Position numbers and translations under genes: made by a program. Below, piece by piece: positions 21,990 to 35,533 of a stretch of DNA of 64,000 bases. The DNA comes from Torymus aiolomorphi (taxonomy: Eukaryota > Arthropoda > Insecta > Hymenoptera > Torymidae): the NCBI GenBank assembly GCA_036365515.1, contig CM070873.1, forward strand, positions 28,874,085 to 28,938,084, read 5' to 3'. The notes below the pieces were generated by a model. It was not told the DNA's origin. It saw nothing but the letters and a program-made list of their open reading frames with translations, and did no database searches. Position 1 is the first letter of the stretch; each line of letters starts with the position of its first letter.

Positions 21990-22990
21990 CGGTGTGTCAA
22001 CGTCCGGCTAGACTCTACATCAACTTATTCCCACTCTTTCGCATAATAAACCATATCTTTACGCTCCAAACAACAGCGCGACTTTCGCGCATTGATACAC
22101 ACCCGTCAAACGCGATTATAACACCCCGATCGCGTTCCCCTTGTATTTTCCCATTCACTTCTGCTCTCAAAGAGATCCCAACTTATATATAGAAAAAAAA
22201 GATCGCCTCGCAAACAGTTGCTACATATAATTCCCTGTACGTACACCCTGATGCGCATGCTTTGCACGTGCGCGCGTGCCGCGACTATATACATGTACGC
22301 TAACTGGCCGCCGGCGCGGTCTCCCTCGGACATAAGCAGATTATACGTTCTTAGACCATTTGAAACTTGTCATAACAGTGCTCACCGACCTATAGCCCCC
22401 CTCGGTCTCACTTCTCTTACAAGCTTATATCATTCCCGCGCGGCTGCCATAGCCACGCGACGACGGCCAAGCTCATTGAATAATCATAAACGACTCGCGC
22501 GCGCCTGTCACGTGCTTCTGCACCTTCTTTCTCTTCTATATGTGTATATATATATAAAGTCTTTGGAAAATTCTCGTTACCAAAAATCGAGAGAGAGATA
22601 AAAGCCTGGCGAGTGTACATCCGTCGCCCGGCGGGCAGCAGCATCAGCGAGGTTCTATAATTTCGCGGGAACAGCCGCGGCGAAATTGCAGCGGAGAGGA
22701 ACGCGGGGAAGGATTACTGTTATTAGGGGAGGGAGAGATAGCCCGGCTCCATTGGCCCCGCTTTTAAGGTACCTCGCGCGCGGTGATGTTTGGTTCGAGT
22801 GTTCAGTGAAGAAGCGATTGGTTATACTTATTTGGCTGGGTAACGAGCTGGAGGTGAATTGTGTTATAGACGGTAGTAGTGGGTTAATCGCGAGCTGTAC
22901 CTGTAATATAGGGTAGTTTCTAGGCCTCTTATTGTTTGCGGAAGTTGGTACGTGGAGAAGACAATCTGTGGTAGATATGGATGTGCGAAC
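21990..22990. other. CpG island with upward skew jump
   Basis: C/A left (21995-22180), CpG core (22210-22690), G-rich right (22690-22980: gagaggaacgcggggaagg, ggggagggagag). No supported gene. Confidence 0.5.
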
Positions 22991-23370
22991 GTCTGTAGAG
23001 TTTGATTAATGAGGAGATGTTTACTTCTAATTTTGAATGATTAATCATTAGGATTACGTTTCCCTTGCCAAAAAAGTCTCGTTTCGTGAATGACCCGATT
23101 TCGACTATAGAGCAATGGAGCAATAGACGACGGAACGATAAAAGAGGAAAAGTTGATACATGGATTATAATCAACCATCATGCATTTAATCAATCATTAC
23201 GCATTTTGATTGAATGAGTTGTTCACTAGCGATAAGCTTGTCAAAAAATTTCGTATCAACTTCATACGCCACGTGGCACATGACTCAACTTTCGAGAACA
23301 TCGTTATTCTTCTTCGAACGTCTATGACCAACATATCAAGACACTTCATGATCGGCAAATTCACGTCAAT
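22991..23370. other. Unremarkable spacer
   Basis: Mixed AT-rich sequence with a few atgcatttaatc/atcattacgcatt strings; nothing recognised. Confidence 0.4.
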
Positions 23371-23955
23371 TTAATCTCAACCCATCGCTATAAGCAAGCG
23401 AGTCATTATTCTTACACGCCGATACGCAGTATCGATAACGTCTGTAACTAGCCAAAGCCGCCGCTGCCGGACAAGTATTATATACACACACGTATAGACA
23501 TCACGGAGAATTATCCGCCGGCCGACTAATTAACAAAAATCCAACACCGCCCCCACCCTAATTGAAAGCCTCCCCCCCTCTCCGGTTTTTAATATACAAT
23601 CCCGCAAACGCGCACGCGGGACAATTAAAACCCAATGCTCTCGTCGTAACTCTGTTTCGGTCTCTTGGACTATACACGGGCCACGCCCTCGCGCTCGCAT
23701 CCAATTATCGCGCGCTCGCGCCCCCGAGATATATATTAACCCGCGCGCGGCGCTTTCTTCTTCGTCGTCGTCGTCTTCTTCCTTCGGCCATTTTTCCACG
23801 AAGCGAAAAATCCGTGCGGTCGCTAGGTATGTTGTTTTGGTTTTTCGCCGTATGGGCGTGAGTGTGTGAGATACAGTGACGACTGTGGAGTACAGCAGAG
23901 AGGATATACCTAATAAATTAAATAAGAATGGTGAAAAGTGTATTTATAAACAATG
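23371..23955. other. CpG island with upward skew jump
   Basis: C-rich left (23390-23600: cccccaccctaattgaaagcctcccccc), CpG core with GTCGTCGTC (23600-23830), G/T right (23830-23940). Confidence 0.5.
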
Positions 23956-24940
23956 CGATAAGATTTTCCCCGCCATTAGGCAGCCACGCACGAACGCCCA
24001 CGCAAGATTTTCCCCCCTGTGAATTAATTAATCCGCACCTATATACTCTCGCAGTATGTATATATTCGTCTTCCCCTCTCCGCTGCCCGCGAGAGCGGAC
24101 GTGACATCATTTCGCCTCTCTGTTTCTCCCTCTCGTAATTAATTGCCGTATTATAAAACTACTGGACTCTCCATTAACGAAAATGAAGCCTGCGCGCGGT
24201 CACAAAAGGTTGTTATCTCGGAACGGGCGCGCGCGCACGCGCGCGGCTCTCGTCGTAAAACCGACAAAGTGTACGTTATTTGCGTAACTGCGCGCCCGCG
24301 CCCAACCTGGGATGTGTCACTGCGCTGGTGTAGTGTAGTAGAGAGTGGAGAGAAAATGTTGTTGTATAGGGTAAGTGTGGGTACTACTGCGGACGTGGGT
24401 ATTATTGTGCATGTATTACTGCTGTATAATCTTATGGAAAATCGCAGTAATACCAGCGACGTGCTTTTTGGGGTTCTGCGCATGCGCGAGCGCTCTCCCT
24501 ATGCTTTAACATGGCACCGTAATACCAACGCAGTAGTTGCAGCAGCTTCGCAGTAACATCAGCAGAGAGATGTTGTTTTCAAAGTCATTTTATACATTTA
24601 TTTATCAGTTTTTGTTCTAAAATTGTACTTTAATCGATATATATGATACCTAAGTTCCGTTATTAAAAAAAATCAACATAATTTTTTTGCATGGAGATGA
24701 AATATAATCGTTTGAAACTAACCTGAAAAAAATACCGCCGTAGTAGCCACACTTACCCTAGGGGATTCTGGGTAATTTGTGTCGAGGAAAACGATAATTT
24801 CTGGTTACACTCGTATATTAGTAACCTTTTAATATCAATTACGTTAGGATGAATTTATGCAGTTTTAGTAAAATGTATTGTACAATTGCATTTTAAAGAA
24901 GTAATTATGTATATAGAATGTATATGCATACTTTTCCCAA
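23956..24940. other. CpG island with upward skew jump, then AT-rich spacer
   Basis: C-rich left (23960-24130), CGCG core (24190-24310), G/T right (24310-24420). From 24560 to 24940 the DNA is AT-rich with nothing recognised. Confidence 0.45.
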
Positions 24941-25288
24941 TATAAAACGCACTACCTAACGATTTCCTCAACCTCGCGCGCTCCCCTAATACAAAGCCTC
25001 GCTCAGAACAAAAAGAAGAGTAGAAAAAAATGCCAGATCCGCAACCACAACAACAACCCACGCCTCGTTTCAAATGACTGCCTTTATACGCGCACGCGAA
25101 AGAAAAAGCGCAGTGCAGCCTCTATACCCGTCCTAACGGTACTTCCCGTGAAAATAATAGCAAATCCGCGCGCGCTCGCGGTTAATTAAAAGTACTTGCG
25201 CGCGCAGCACCGTGATGGACGATGATGGCCATCTCCTTTTTGCCGATTAATTATGGAAATGTGCGCTCGCGCGCGTCTCGTTGCGTAT
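24941..25288. other. CpG island, left half and core
   Basis: A/C-rich left (24945-25150) and CGCG core (25160-25285). Its right flank is displaced by the insertion at 25289-25500 and continues G/T-rich at 25500-25650. Confidence 0.45.
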
Positions 25289-25500
25289 ACCCGTGTAAAA
25301 AAATTTGTCTGGCATTTTCCCAGACTTTCCAAACAAATTCTTTTGTCTGGGAAAAAGTCTGGCGTTTTTCCTAGACTTTTCAAGCAAAAATTATTTGTCT
25401 TGGAAAGTCGCCGTTGCTAGACTAGTGCTAGACATCTGGAGCTAGACTTGCGCCAGACTATTCCCAGACCAGACCCAGACAAATTTTTTTTTACACGGGT
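25289..25500. mobile_element. ACCCGTGTAAAA-terminal MITE with CCAGAC repeats
   Basis: Left acccgtgtaaaaaaatttgt and right acaaatttttttttacacgg plus gt are complementary, followed by inverted gtctgg/ccagac units throughout. It has split a skew island. It shares its terminal 12 bases with the 1-kb palindrome at 20748. Confidence 0.85.
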
Positions 25501-25740
25501 GCATGTACATGTAGATGGGGTTAACAATGCAGGGCGAGTACATGTACAGTGTGTAGAGTCCCTGGTGTACGACTGTTGCCAGTTATGTATGTGATCGCTG
25601 AGGAGGTCGGTATAGAATAATATATATATGAGCTGATGGGTCAATTAGGGGGTCGACGTTTGTTGTTCTTGCAGCTCTAGCGCTGCTCGTTAATTTGTAT
25701 AATATAGCAATTATTGCCAGAACAATCAGTTCGACATTAC
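25501..25740. other. G/T-rich right flank of the 24941 island
   Basis: Continuation of the island cut by the 25289 element. No supported gene. Confidence 0.4.
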
Positions 25741-26885
25741 AACTTTTCACTTATTTTGTACGTACCCGATGTCAATTCTACATCGACTCTAACGCCTTTT
25801 ATTATCATCAGTCATCATTAGACCACTATACCCACACACCGCGCATTCCGTAACAAAATAATCCAAGCATTCATCTCGCATACTTATAACGAGACTCGAA
25901 ACTGCCCAGCCACACCGAGAAAACCAATGAAATTCCCATCGATTCTCCCACCCCTCCCACCTCCCAGAGTTAACCGACCTCGAACGAGTTCATCACACAC
26001 ACACACACACACACACTGCCGAATATATCTCCCTCCTATCCATTATACCCTCAAATCAGCGCTTGCGACGCAAATCTCCCGATCGCTTATACAGCAGCAG
26101 CAGCAGATATCCTCCCTCCCCAAAACCATCATTACACATCCTCATCTGGCTATACACCGCGCGATTAATACCCCACCCCGCCCGATCATCGCGAGAGAAA
26201 ACACTCATTTCGCGCGTATATATATAGGTGCATCACGCGTATACACGTATGTATATACACCGGCCGCATTTGCATATATACGCGCGCGCGCACGCCGAAT
26301 TTCGAGAGCGCGGGCGAGTCAGCGTATATGATTACCCCGCCCAGTGGCTAGCTCGCCGATGATTATACGTCTGCGTCGTGCAGACAACTCGTGTGTGTGT
26401 GGATGCGATGCGAGATGCTACCTGTATATAGAGGGAACTCGATATGTCGGTTGGCTTTCTGCAGCGGACATTCGATCCGCTCTCTCGCTCGCGCGGATAG
26501 AGAAAGAATATATTACGCGGCCCCCGTCGCTATGAGCGAGTAGTAGTGCTGCTGCTGCTGCAACCGTTTTGACACTGCCGAGTGAGAGAGGAATATGTGG
26601 TGATTTCTTTGTTTTTTTTTTTTTTTAAGGGAGAGTTGTTTTTGAAATCCGAGGTGTTTTGCGATGTGCGGTGGCGGTGTATGTAGAAGCGTCGATGCAC
26701 GATGGTTGGAATGATTGTTTTGGCTCGCGCGCGCTGAAGGGAGCTGGTGTGTGTATATATTGCGATCGATTTAACAGGTATATTTCGCGATTGATAGATC
26801 AGCGGTGTTTTAATAATTTTAAATGAACGCTGGTCGTTGGGATTATCGTGTAAACGTGGCCATAGCAGCAGATTATACTATTATT
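25741..26885. other. CpG island with upward skew jump
   Basis: C/A-rich left (25770-26200) including (CA)n at 25995-26014 and CAGCAGCAG at 26092-26106, CGCG/TATATA core (26200-26560), G/T right (26580-26870) with a T run at 26609-26626. The + frame at 25927-26331 is composition-driven. Confidence 0.5.
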
Positions 26886-27330
26886 ACACAAAGAATTTCA
26901 ATACCGCGGGCCTTGAAATAACCAAAATATCCCCCCCCCCCCCGAAAAAAACCCGACCTTGCACCCACCCTCGCGAGCGTCGTCGCCACGCTTTCACGTG
27001 TGCAGTAGTGTCCAGCTCTCGTGTGAGATGGCGATCGATCGCGATATAAATAGGCCAGCGACGCTGCTGCATCGTGTATATATACGCCTACACACCTAAG
27101 TCGTCGAAAATCGGACGCGCAATTTCGCGTGCGCGCACGTGTACAGAGGTATGCACGCGAGCTAATCCGGGCGCTGCCGTTGTTAATTGGCGCGGGTAAC
27201 GCACGCGTGTGTGTAGTCATATGTAAGAGAGAATTTTCGGCGGATATATATAGGCGTGTGTGTGTGTGTGTGTTTATCACGCTCGTGAGTGAAACGGTAT
27301 ATGTATATATTTACCGATTAAAGTGAATTT
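26886..27330. other. CpG island with poly-C left and (GT)n right
   Basis: A 13-base C run at 26931-26943 and C/A-rich left; CpG core about 26990-27220; GTGTGTGTGT at 27257-27272 on the right. Confidence 0.5.
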
Positions 27331-27970
27331 TCTACCCAGTCACAATTAAATTTACCTTAGATTCGACTAATTATACTCCCCCCTCTCATTGCGTGCATAA
27401 ATAATGTGTCACCGTAATGCCTCATGAATATCGCGGAGATAACGTGCGATATATATCCCCGCCAGCGCGGAGATACCAGAAAAACTTCATTACCTTAATA
27501 TTCGGCTGTATATTTGATATACACAAAAGGAAAAACGTACACTCCCCGGGGATTAGTTTCGGTGGTGTATATATATATATATATATGTGTACGCAAAAGT
27601 CCATTTATCTTGAGCCCCGTCACGACACGACGTTGTATATTTCATCCCGTTCGACGGAAATATGACTGCGACGGGTTGCGGGGGGGCTCGCCTGAATTAA
27701 AAACTAATCTAAACCACGGGAGAGCGCGGATGACTTTTGTTGTTTGGTGCGCGGCGTACGTTCGTGTTTACGTAGTTTGCTGTCGTTTTATAGAAAGAGA
27801 GAGTTTAATGTCGGGATGATTCACTTATATAGGCTCCGTGTGTTGGAGTTTTAGGGGGATGTATATAATGTAATATGTGCTTTTTTATGGATTAGTGAAG
27901 TAGGGAGTCTTTTGGTCGTGGGGTATTCATTTTTAAGGTTTCTTAAAATTATCGTTATTTTTTAACCCAA
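27331..27970. other. CpG island with upward skew jump
   Basis: C-rich left (27330-27440), TATATA core near 27566-27585, G/T-rich right (27670-27960). Confidence 0.45.
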
Positions 27971-29036
27971 CCAGCAAAATTCAAACGCGCTTCGCGTGTA
28001 CTATTTTCTTTTTGGGGTTCTGAAGACTTTTTTCACTATGAGTTAGTTTTCATTAGTTTAAATGGTCAGTCGACCGTTTTTTTTCTCCAAGTGTGTCGAT
28101 AAATACTATTTTCCAAGTGTGTCCTGGAGGACTCATACAACCCATACCCGCCAATAGAATTATTTTATTGAACTCGGATAATGATAAATTCTTAGTACGT
28201 TGCCTCATTAACAAGATCCACCACTCAGAATAAAAAAAAATAACCATTAACCATTTTTTTATTCTAAAATAAACCATTCAAGATCCGAATTTTCGTCAAA
28301 TCCCAATTGTCATTGCCAAGCCCTTTTTTAATGCACTAAACTAAACGGAAAAAAAAAACAAAAAATTTAATTTTAATGACCAGAGGGGCTTCCCCTTCAA
28401 TAAGAGAACACGACTAAATAAGTATATTTAAAAAATTATTTAATTTCAGATTTTTACAGTATGTTGAACAAAGTGGGTCCTACAGGACCCATACGATACG
28501 AAAGGGTTAAGCAAAAAATCAAACGATTTTATTCTATTTTAATTATTTAGTAGTTCTATAAATACGTGAGTTTCAACATTCAAATCTAGCACATATTCAA
28601 TCTAAAAAAATTTCAAATATTCGCGCTTTTTTCAAAATATAACCAATCACATCGAGTCTTTAAATGAGCCACTACTTCCGGCTATCATTTTTTAAAAGAG
28701 GAATTGGGCACTGGAAGAAAAGACCACTGAAGAGTCCAGTTCACTAACTAATGCCCAGATTTTTTAGGATAATCTGGCCAGATCTGCCCAGAATCTGCTG
28801 AAGGATTGCGATCATTAATCAATTTATAATCTTAAACCGATAATGTTGAAATAATATACTCCTTAGTATATTATATTTATTTAGTCTATTTGAGAATATT
28901 TATTTAAAAAATATAGTCATGTCCCTATCACTTTTAAATTTAAACTAAAGATATGCTCCAAAAGTGCAGTAGCATAATAAGCGTGTATGTACATCTAGGG
29001 CCATACATACAGTCAGATGCGCACGCAGGAGCGCCT

Positions 29037-29038
<2 letters not shown>
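27971..29038. other. AT-rich spacer
   Basis: About 1 kb of low-GC DNA. The string tgggcatta-related repeats near 28690-28800 (gcccagatt, gcccagaat) resemble the 29825-29980 repeat. No gene supported; the 28053-28277 minus frame has no recognisable features. Confidence 0.4.

Positions 29039-29123
<85 letters not shown>
29039..29123. repeat. (TC)n microsatellite
   Basis: About 85 uninterrupted bases of TC. Confidence 0.97.
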
Positions 29124-29126
<3 letters not shown>

Positions 29127-29298
29127 ACACACAACAATTGTGAAGCCGTTACAAGTTGAAACGTAAGTTATATCATTTCGGAGCCCGTGGAAAGCAAACC
29201 TGAGCAGTGCCCAATAATTATTAAAAAAGTATTTGTTTTAATTAAAACAATGCTTAATTAAGCATCGGTTTTTCTATTTTTTTTTTTTTTTTTGTGAA

Positions 29299-29731
29299 AT
29301 GGAGAGAACAAAACATTTCCCCAAAAAAATTAAAAAACAAAACTTAGATGAAAGTGCTCAACAGTGCAGCAGAATTAGAAAATCAACGTATAGAACAACA
29401 AACAACTGATTCATCTGTTTATAGTGCGAGCATTTGTAGTAATTCTAGTGTCATTGATTTGCCTGTTCTGGACTCCAGCTTAATGAGTGATAGCATTGAA
29501 TATGAGAATGCTAGTATTTGTGATCACGAGAATGATAATGACAATAGTAGCAATGATGAAGAATTTATATGCGAGGCAGCAGATGCAGGGGAAAAAAGAG
29601 AATTACAAGCATGGGTTGTATCTAATAATGTGCCGCAGGAACATGTAGATCAACTGTTAAAGATCCTACGACGTAGGCTTTTACTATCCCTTCCCAAGTG
29701 TACAAAAACTTTATTGAAGTGTGAGACATAA
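29299..29731 (+). pseudogene. Transposon-type protein fragment, N-terminal part with a possible frame break
   Basis: The open frame 29348-29731 (127 codons) has an acidic Ser/Asn/Asp-rich first half (DHENDNDNSSNDEEF) and ends in LQAWVVSNNVPQEHVDQLLKILRRR...LPKCTKTLLK. This resembles the helical 'W...n.i....l..LLkiLr...LP.d.rTLL' block in uncharacterised proteins encoded by insect DNA transposons. A second ATG at 29299 opens an overlapping frame (MERTKHFPKKIKKQNLDES...) that stops near 29407, so an N-terminal frameshift is possible. The C-terminus stops directly after TLLKCET, where gtgag could be a splice donor. There is no catalytic domain. Identity is by motif memory only; it is probably a dead or partial copy. 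Confidence 0.4.
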
Positions 29732-29824
29732 TAAATAATTTAATATTCTATAATCAATTTTCGTGCTTTTTAAAATCCCCTTATTTTTCTTATTGGCGTA
29801 GCTATAATAACCTCTACCCATTAT

Positions 29825-29980
29825 TTAAAATTTCCTTCACCAAAAATTTCAACAGATTCTGCCCGAACACCGTCACCCGTGGGAGGAGTTTCTGGGCAGA
29901 ATCTAGGAGATATTCTACCCACCGAACAGAAAATACAACAGATTCTGGGCAATAGCTCCTCCATTTCCTACCAGGGTTTT
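29825..29980. repeat. Foldback repeat with AGATTCTGCCC units, ends ...TACCAGGG
   Basis: cagattctgcccgaac and gggcagaatct form a hairpin at about 29853-29906, and a further cagattctgggcaat follows. The right end cctaccaggg shares the CCTGGTAG end motif with other foldbacks in the window. Confidence 0.6.
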
Positions 29981-30669
29981 TTTTCTTTATACTAACAATT
30001 ATCATACACTATTTTACCTTTAATCATTATTTTTGCTTCGACCGAGCTACGTCTTCGCGAATTCCAATACCCTATACCACATCCAAACGCTTTAACTACC
30101 GCGCAATTACTTCGATTTTCCGTTATCACAGCTCTACATCCAAACCCACCGCATAACGCTTTGATCATACATCCCTCTCGCAGCTCTTGCGCAAAACCGC
30201 ACCATATCCTAGGCTTCGCGCGCCACATTTCGAAGGAGCTATAGGAGGGCGCGGTAGCAGCTGCCCCCATTCTCATTAGCGAGAAACCGAGGGGGCGGGG
30301 GAAAGAGCGAGTGGACCCGGGGGAATCGGCGCACCCGCCAAATGAAATTAGCGCCGGTGGTGTAGTAGTCGAGGCAGCTCTCTCGTAAATATCCGGCGTC
30401 CGCTCTAATAAGTCTAATATCCACCCCCCGCGAAGTGAGAGGGAGGGTTTTTTTTTTTGTTGAGGCGGAGGGAGGAGGCGAGTTATTAATAGTGGATGGG
30501 AATCACGGGGTTGCTGTGCGCGCGCGCGCGCGCGGTGAGTGTAATTAGAGAGAGGCGTGTGATGTGGATGTGAGGAAAGGGGTGTGGGAAGAGGAAAAAA
30601 GAGCTGGGCATAGAGTGTGTGAAAATTTTGACGGATTCGTAAGAAGCTTTTTAATCATGAAGGTTCTAT
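29981..30669. other. CpG island with upward skew jump
   Basis: A/C-rich left (30000-30200), core (30200-30400) and G-rich right (30430-30640: gaggcggagggaggaggcgag; CGCGCGCGCGCGCGCG at 30517-30533). No supported gene. Confidence 0.5.
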
Positions 30670-30907
30670 GTGGGTCGGAAGTTTGCAACGTTGCCGAGTG
30701 CAACGAAATAAAACCAAAATTGATTTTATTTCAAAGTTATGTATATATTGATTAATCTTAATTTCGCATGGAAATTTAGTATTCTATATGGTGTACAAGG
30801 TAACTTTATTACTAAGGTTTAGCTGGATTTTCATTGTCTGAAAACTTTATGTTAATTGGAAAACAATTATTTCGTTGCATTCAAACGATCGCAACCTTGC
30901 AGACCGA
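30670..30907. mobile_element. ATGGGTCTGAAG-family MITE, copy 1
   Basis: Left end gtgggtcggaagtttgcaac then gtgcaacgaaataa; right end ttatttcgttgcattc then caaccttgcagaccgat. About 238 bases. Other copies at 47648 and 57882. Confidence 0.75.
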
Positions 30908-31320
30908 TGTTCCTATTGATTGTGTAAGTCAGTGGCTGATTGTTTGTTATAAAGAATAGGAGATAAGAAGAGATATATTTCAATCCCCAAACGAGCGAAA
31001 TGATTCCACGCCCAACGACTTTTCGACAGCCCTAATTTTTTCATCGTAACAAAAGCTTTATCTCGGAGGAAAAAAAAGTAAAAAATTAGACGCGCGCGTG
31101 GCTGTGTATATTATACGTTTAACAAAAGTATATGCAATACGTATACTGAAATAGTCCCGCGGTCGATTATTCGAAAGCTCGCGTGATGACATTTACCGAT
31201 ACATCGTTGTTGACATTATTTACGAGCGGGGGGTGAACGTTTCTGTATTATGTATTCTCAACTCGGGGGGGAGATGTATAATAACGGTTTCGTGAAAATT
31301 TAACAAGTTCACGGATTCGC
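30908..31320. other. Mixed spacer
   Basis: AT-rich to moderately CpG-rich sequence; no gene or repeat recognised. Confidence 0.35.
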
Positions 31321-32190
31321 CAGCCCTGTCATCCATATGATTAACTTCCAACCGTCTTAATTCCACCTCAAATTGTATATCAACCACACGTGCCTCTTTA
31401 CTAAACCAAAATTCTTAAAAAAAAAACATAATAAAACATCTCCAAACCCCAACCGTATCCTTTCCTCTTACAGCAAATCCAAACACCCCGTCTGACCCCC
31501 TTTCCTCCCTATTATACGTCACTCGCGAAAATTCCCCGATCCTCCGTTCAGATTATTATCGTGCCCGATCCGTCTCTCCACCGCCGCGAAGACGTCCGCG
31601 CGTATCGATTCGTCTCGCTACCACCAGCGCACGAAAAATAAGCAGGCAGGCAGAGGCAAGGAAGAAGAAGAAATATAAAAAAGCGTCGCCTCGACGACGA
31701 CTGGTACGGCGGCGGCCATGTCCGGTTGCGTAGCAGCACACCACACCGTTTGGTACCGACTGATACCGCCTTCTCCTCCCTTCCCCCCTCCGTTGTATCA
31801 AGGTCTACAGGCGACCCCTATTCTCTCCTCTACGTGGGGGGGTGGGTGAGATGGGCGGCGGATGTGATTTATCGGCGTGGGGGGTGTACGACGTGCTTTT
31901 TTTTCTCGAAGGAGAGGGGCTGGTGGTGGTGGTGGTTACGGTATAGGTCTGTGCTAAGGTTGTTGTTGGTTGCGAGGGGGTATAATAAATGTGACAGGGT
32001 TGTGAGTTTGGGATTTATCGCTGTGTGTATGTGTATATATGCGGGGCATTAGTTGATGTTTAAGTCGAACGAAGAAGTCGCGTTCGAAGTGTTTAGAAAG
32101 TTGAGGGGGGAGAGGGGGTCTTTTTTTTTTTTTAAGAAAATTTACAAGATTTATTATGTTGGTAACGATTTCGCAGTTTAATTAGGAAAA
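31321..32190. other. CpG island with upward skew jump
   Basis: C/A-rich left (31330-31560), core 31560-31730, strongly G/T-rich right (31830-32130: gtggggggtgggtgagatgg, ctggtggtggtggtgg). Confidence 0.55.
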
Positions 32191-33110
<920 letters not shown>

Positions 33111-33880
33111 TACCGAAAAGCTCAGAGTTTGTTAATTTTTTCGAAGACACCACACCCCAACATCTTCTTTCTGCACTCATTTATTTTCAATTGCTATTGT
33201 AAATTCACGCAAAGCCTCAATTTCCAAACCGAACCACTGCGCACATATCCTTACACCTCGGCTTATCCTCCTCGCCACGGCGGCGGCGGCGGCACTACCG
33301 CCTCTCGCTGCCAATTAGAGCTCACCTGTCCGGCCTCTCTCTTTCTTACTCTCCCATCCGGTCGCTCGCTCGCTAGCTGGCTCGCGTGAAATCGGCGCGA
33401 GGATCAATAATGCCGATTCGCCCCGGATCATTTTCCCCTTTTAATTAAACGCGGCTTAGCGAGAGGGCACAACCCCATTAAAGCGAGCGAGCGCGCGAAG
33501 AAAAAGACAGAGCGAGCGAGCGAGTTTGTGCCTTGGTTCTCGTTTTATTCGGAGGAGAGAGATAGAGAGTGCAGGAGGTGAGAGAACGAAATTGAAAAGC
33601 GCGCGCGCACGTCGTGAGGTCGTTGGCGTTGGTATTCGCTGTGTTCGAGCGCGAAAGAAGAAAAATAGGTTGGTGGGAGAGAATATATCTGGGATCTAAG
33701 TGCGAGAGTGAATATTTTTAACCTTTTTTTTGCCGTTTTCCCTCGTTGTAGTTAGTATAGATTGATTGTAATATGCGTTTTATATAAGTATGGTAATACT
33801 TATTTACTGAGCCATGTATCGTACAATTTAGGATTTATGCATAAAACTAAATTGTAGCGTCTCTAAAAACAGAATTACGA
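33111..33880. other. CpG island with upward skew jump
   Basis: C/A-rich left (33140-33380), core 33380-33520 with GAGCGAGCGAG, G/A/T-rich right (33520-33730). Confidence 0.55.
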
Positions 33881-33898
33881 CAATAATTACCACTCGCG

Positions 33899-34544
33899 CA
33901 ATTGTTTGGCAATTGTTTGCTTGGCGATTGATAATGGCTTGACAATACGCACTAGTTATCCCAAAGTAATTGGTGAGATGGCTCCTCAGGACTTTGGAGG
34001 GAACTGAAAAAAGACGATGTGCGCACGGGGAAAATCAAACAAACATCGTTCTATCAACAGTCAACTTAATATGACACTTCGTAATCCAAAGAAAACCTGA
34101 TTTTTATGTAGTAACAATTACAACAATATTTCATGTTCTTGTTGATATTAATGTTATAATTTATACAGAAATAAATTGAAAAAATTAATGTTCAATAAAA
34201 ACTTTTTAAATGTATATATTTATTTTCTCTCCTTATCTCCCACACACATGTGCGAGCGTGCACACACAAAATTTTTGTATTTGCATTAAAATCAAATAAT
34301 AATATTGTGACACGTAAAATTAAATAAACTCTTAGGTTTTCTTTTTATTGAAAAACAGTTTCCTCTTTTTACTTCAAAATTTCGTATTATCATGAAACAT
34401 TAGCAATATATTGGAATACTATTGTAAATTTTCCACACAACTTACAGAATGATTCTATTAGCAAAATGTGGGCGAACTTTGGGATAGTGTGCGTTGGCCA
34501 ACGATTGTCAAGCAACCGCTAAGCGAATAATTATCAAACGATTG
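33899..34544. mobile_element. Imperfect foldback element, about 650 bases
   Basis: Left arm (caattgtttgcttggcgatt ... atcccaaagt at 33958-33967) and right arm (actttgggatagtgtgcg at 34476 ... aacgattg at 34544) are imperfect complements over about 70 bases. The interior is AT-rich. Both arms also contain internal caattg/gattgc repeats. Confidence 0.55.
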
Positions 34545-35453
34545 CTAATAATAGCTACATCCGATCTATGAGCAATCTTTTGCTCACAGGGGAAATTATT
34601 GCGCGGTAAACCGAGCGATTACATAGCATTTAACCTTTTTACACAAACACCACCACCACCACTGCGATATCCTTTTCAATCGCGCAGAACCATTTCAACT
34701 TTCAGGCCCAATAGGTATATAACCCTCGTCCTCCTCTTCGGCTAAAAAAGCCTCGAAAAACCCCCGCAATGGCAAACAAACAACCGCCTTCGGTCCTAAA
34801 CCTGTCAATTGGCAAGCCCATCAATCCACCATAACCCATCCCCCATTGTTCTTGTACAGATATCCTTTAACGCTTTTTGCGCGCGCGCGCTCACCTCTGC
34901 TGAGCGCCACTCAGCCGTGGGAAAACGGCCATCCGCGCTATATCCTCAGCAGCGCACCGAAATGATAAAGCCCCCCTCGGGATAATTCGCCACTTCATTC
35001 CTGCGCCTTACGCTTCTTCCCCGAAGCAACAACTACTGCCTCTTTTTCTCTCGGATATTACTATATATATATCGGTTGGGGTCAAGCGTGTGTAATTGCC
35101 TACCTACACCAATACGCAGCTAATTCGATATTACAAGACTCGCAGGCGCGATGAAGAAGTCGCGTATCGAGTTACGCGGCTCGTAAATTCGGATGTCCGG
35201 CCGCACAAATCGTGCGAGCGGAGTAGTATAGTAGTGTAGCGCGCGAGAGACGTGAGATATGCCGGCAGGGAGGATGAGATGCGACTGCGAGGATACGATT
35301 TGACGTCGAGGAGGTGTGGGATGACAGATGCGCTGCTGATTTGCAAGGAAGGAGGGAGGGAATGCTTTTTTATACCACTCTAACCTCAAAATTACAACTT
35401 TGATATGATTTTTCGGCGCTCGTGGTATAAAATACCGTTCGAAACTAGTGCGT
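34545..35453. other. CpG island with upward skew jump
   Basis: C/A-rich left (34640-34850), core 34870-35060, G-rich right (35140-35370: ggcagggaggatgagatgcg, gaaggagggagggaatg). Confidence 0.55.
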
Positions 35454-35533
35454 AAGTCGATTATTTAGGTGGTGTGACTTTTTCGCACTCGCTTCGCTCG
35501 TGCAAAAAGTCACACCAGCTAAATGATCGACTT
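35454..35533. repeat. Compact hairpin, about 35-base arms
   Basis: aagtcgattatttaggtggt / accagctaaatgatcgactt with gtgactttttcgcac / gtgcaaaaagtcac around a tcgcttcgctc loop. Strong RNA or DNA hairpin; function unknown. Confidence 0.85.

Noticed and set aside
24143..24556. 137-codon + frame and its antisense partner
   Set aside because: Both strands open over the same CpG-rich island; no conserved motif.
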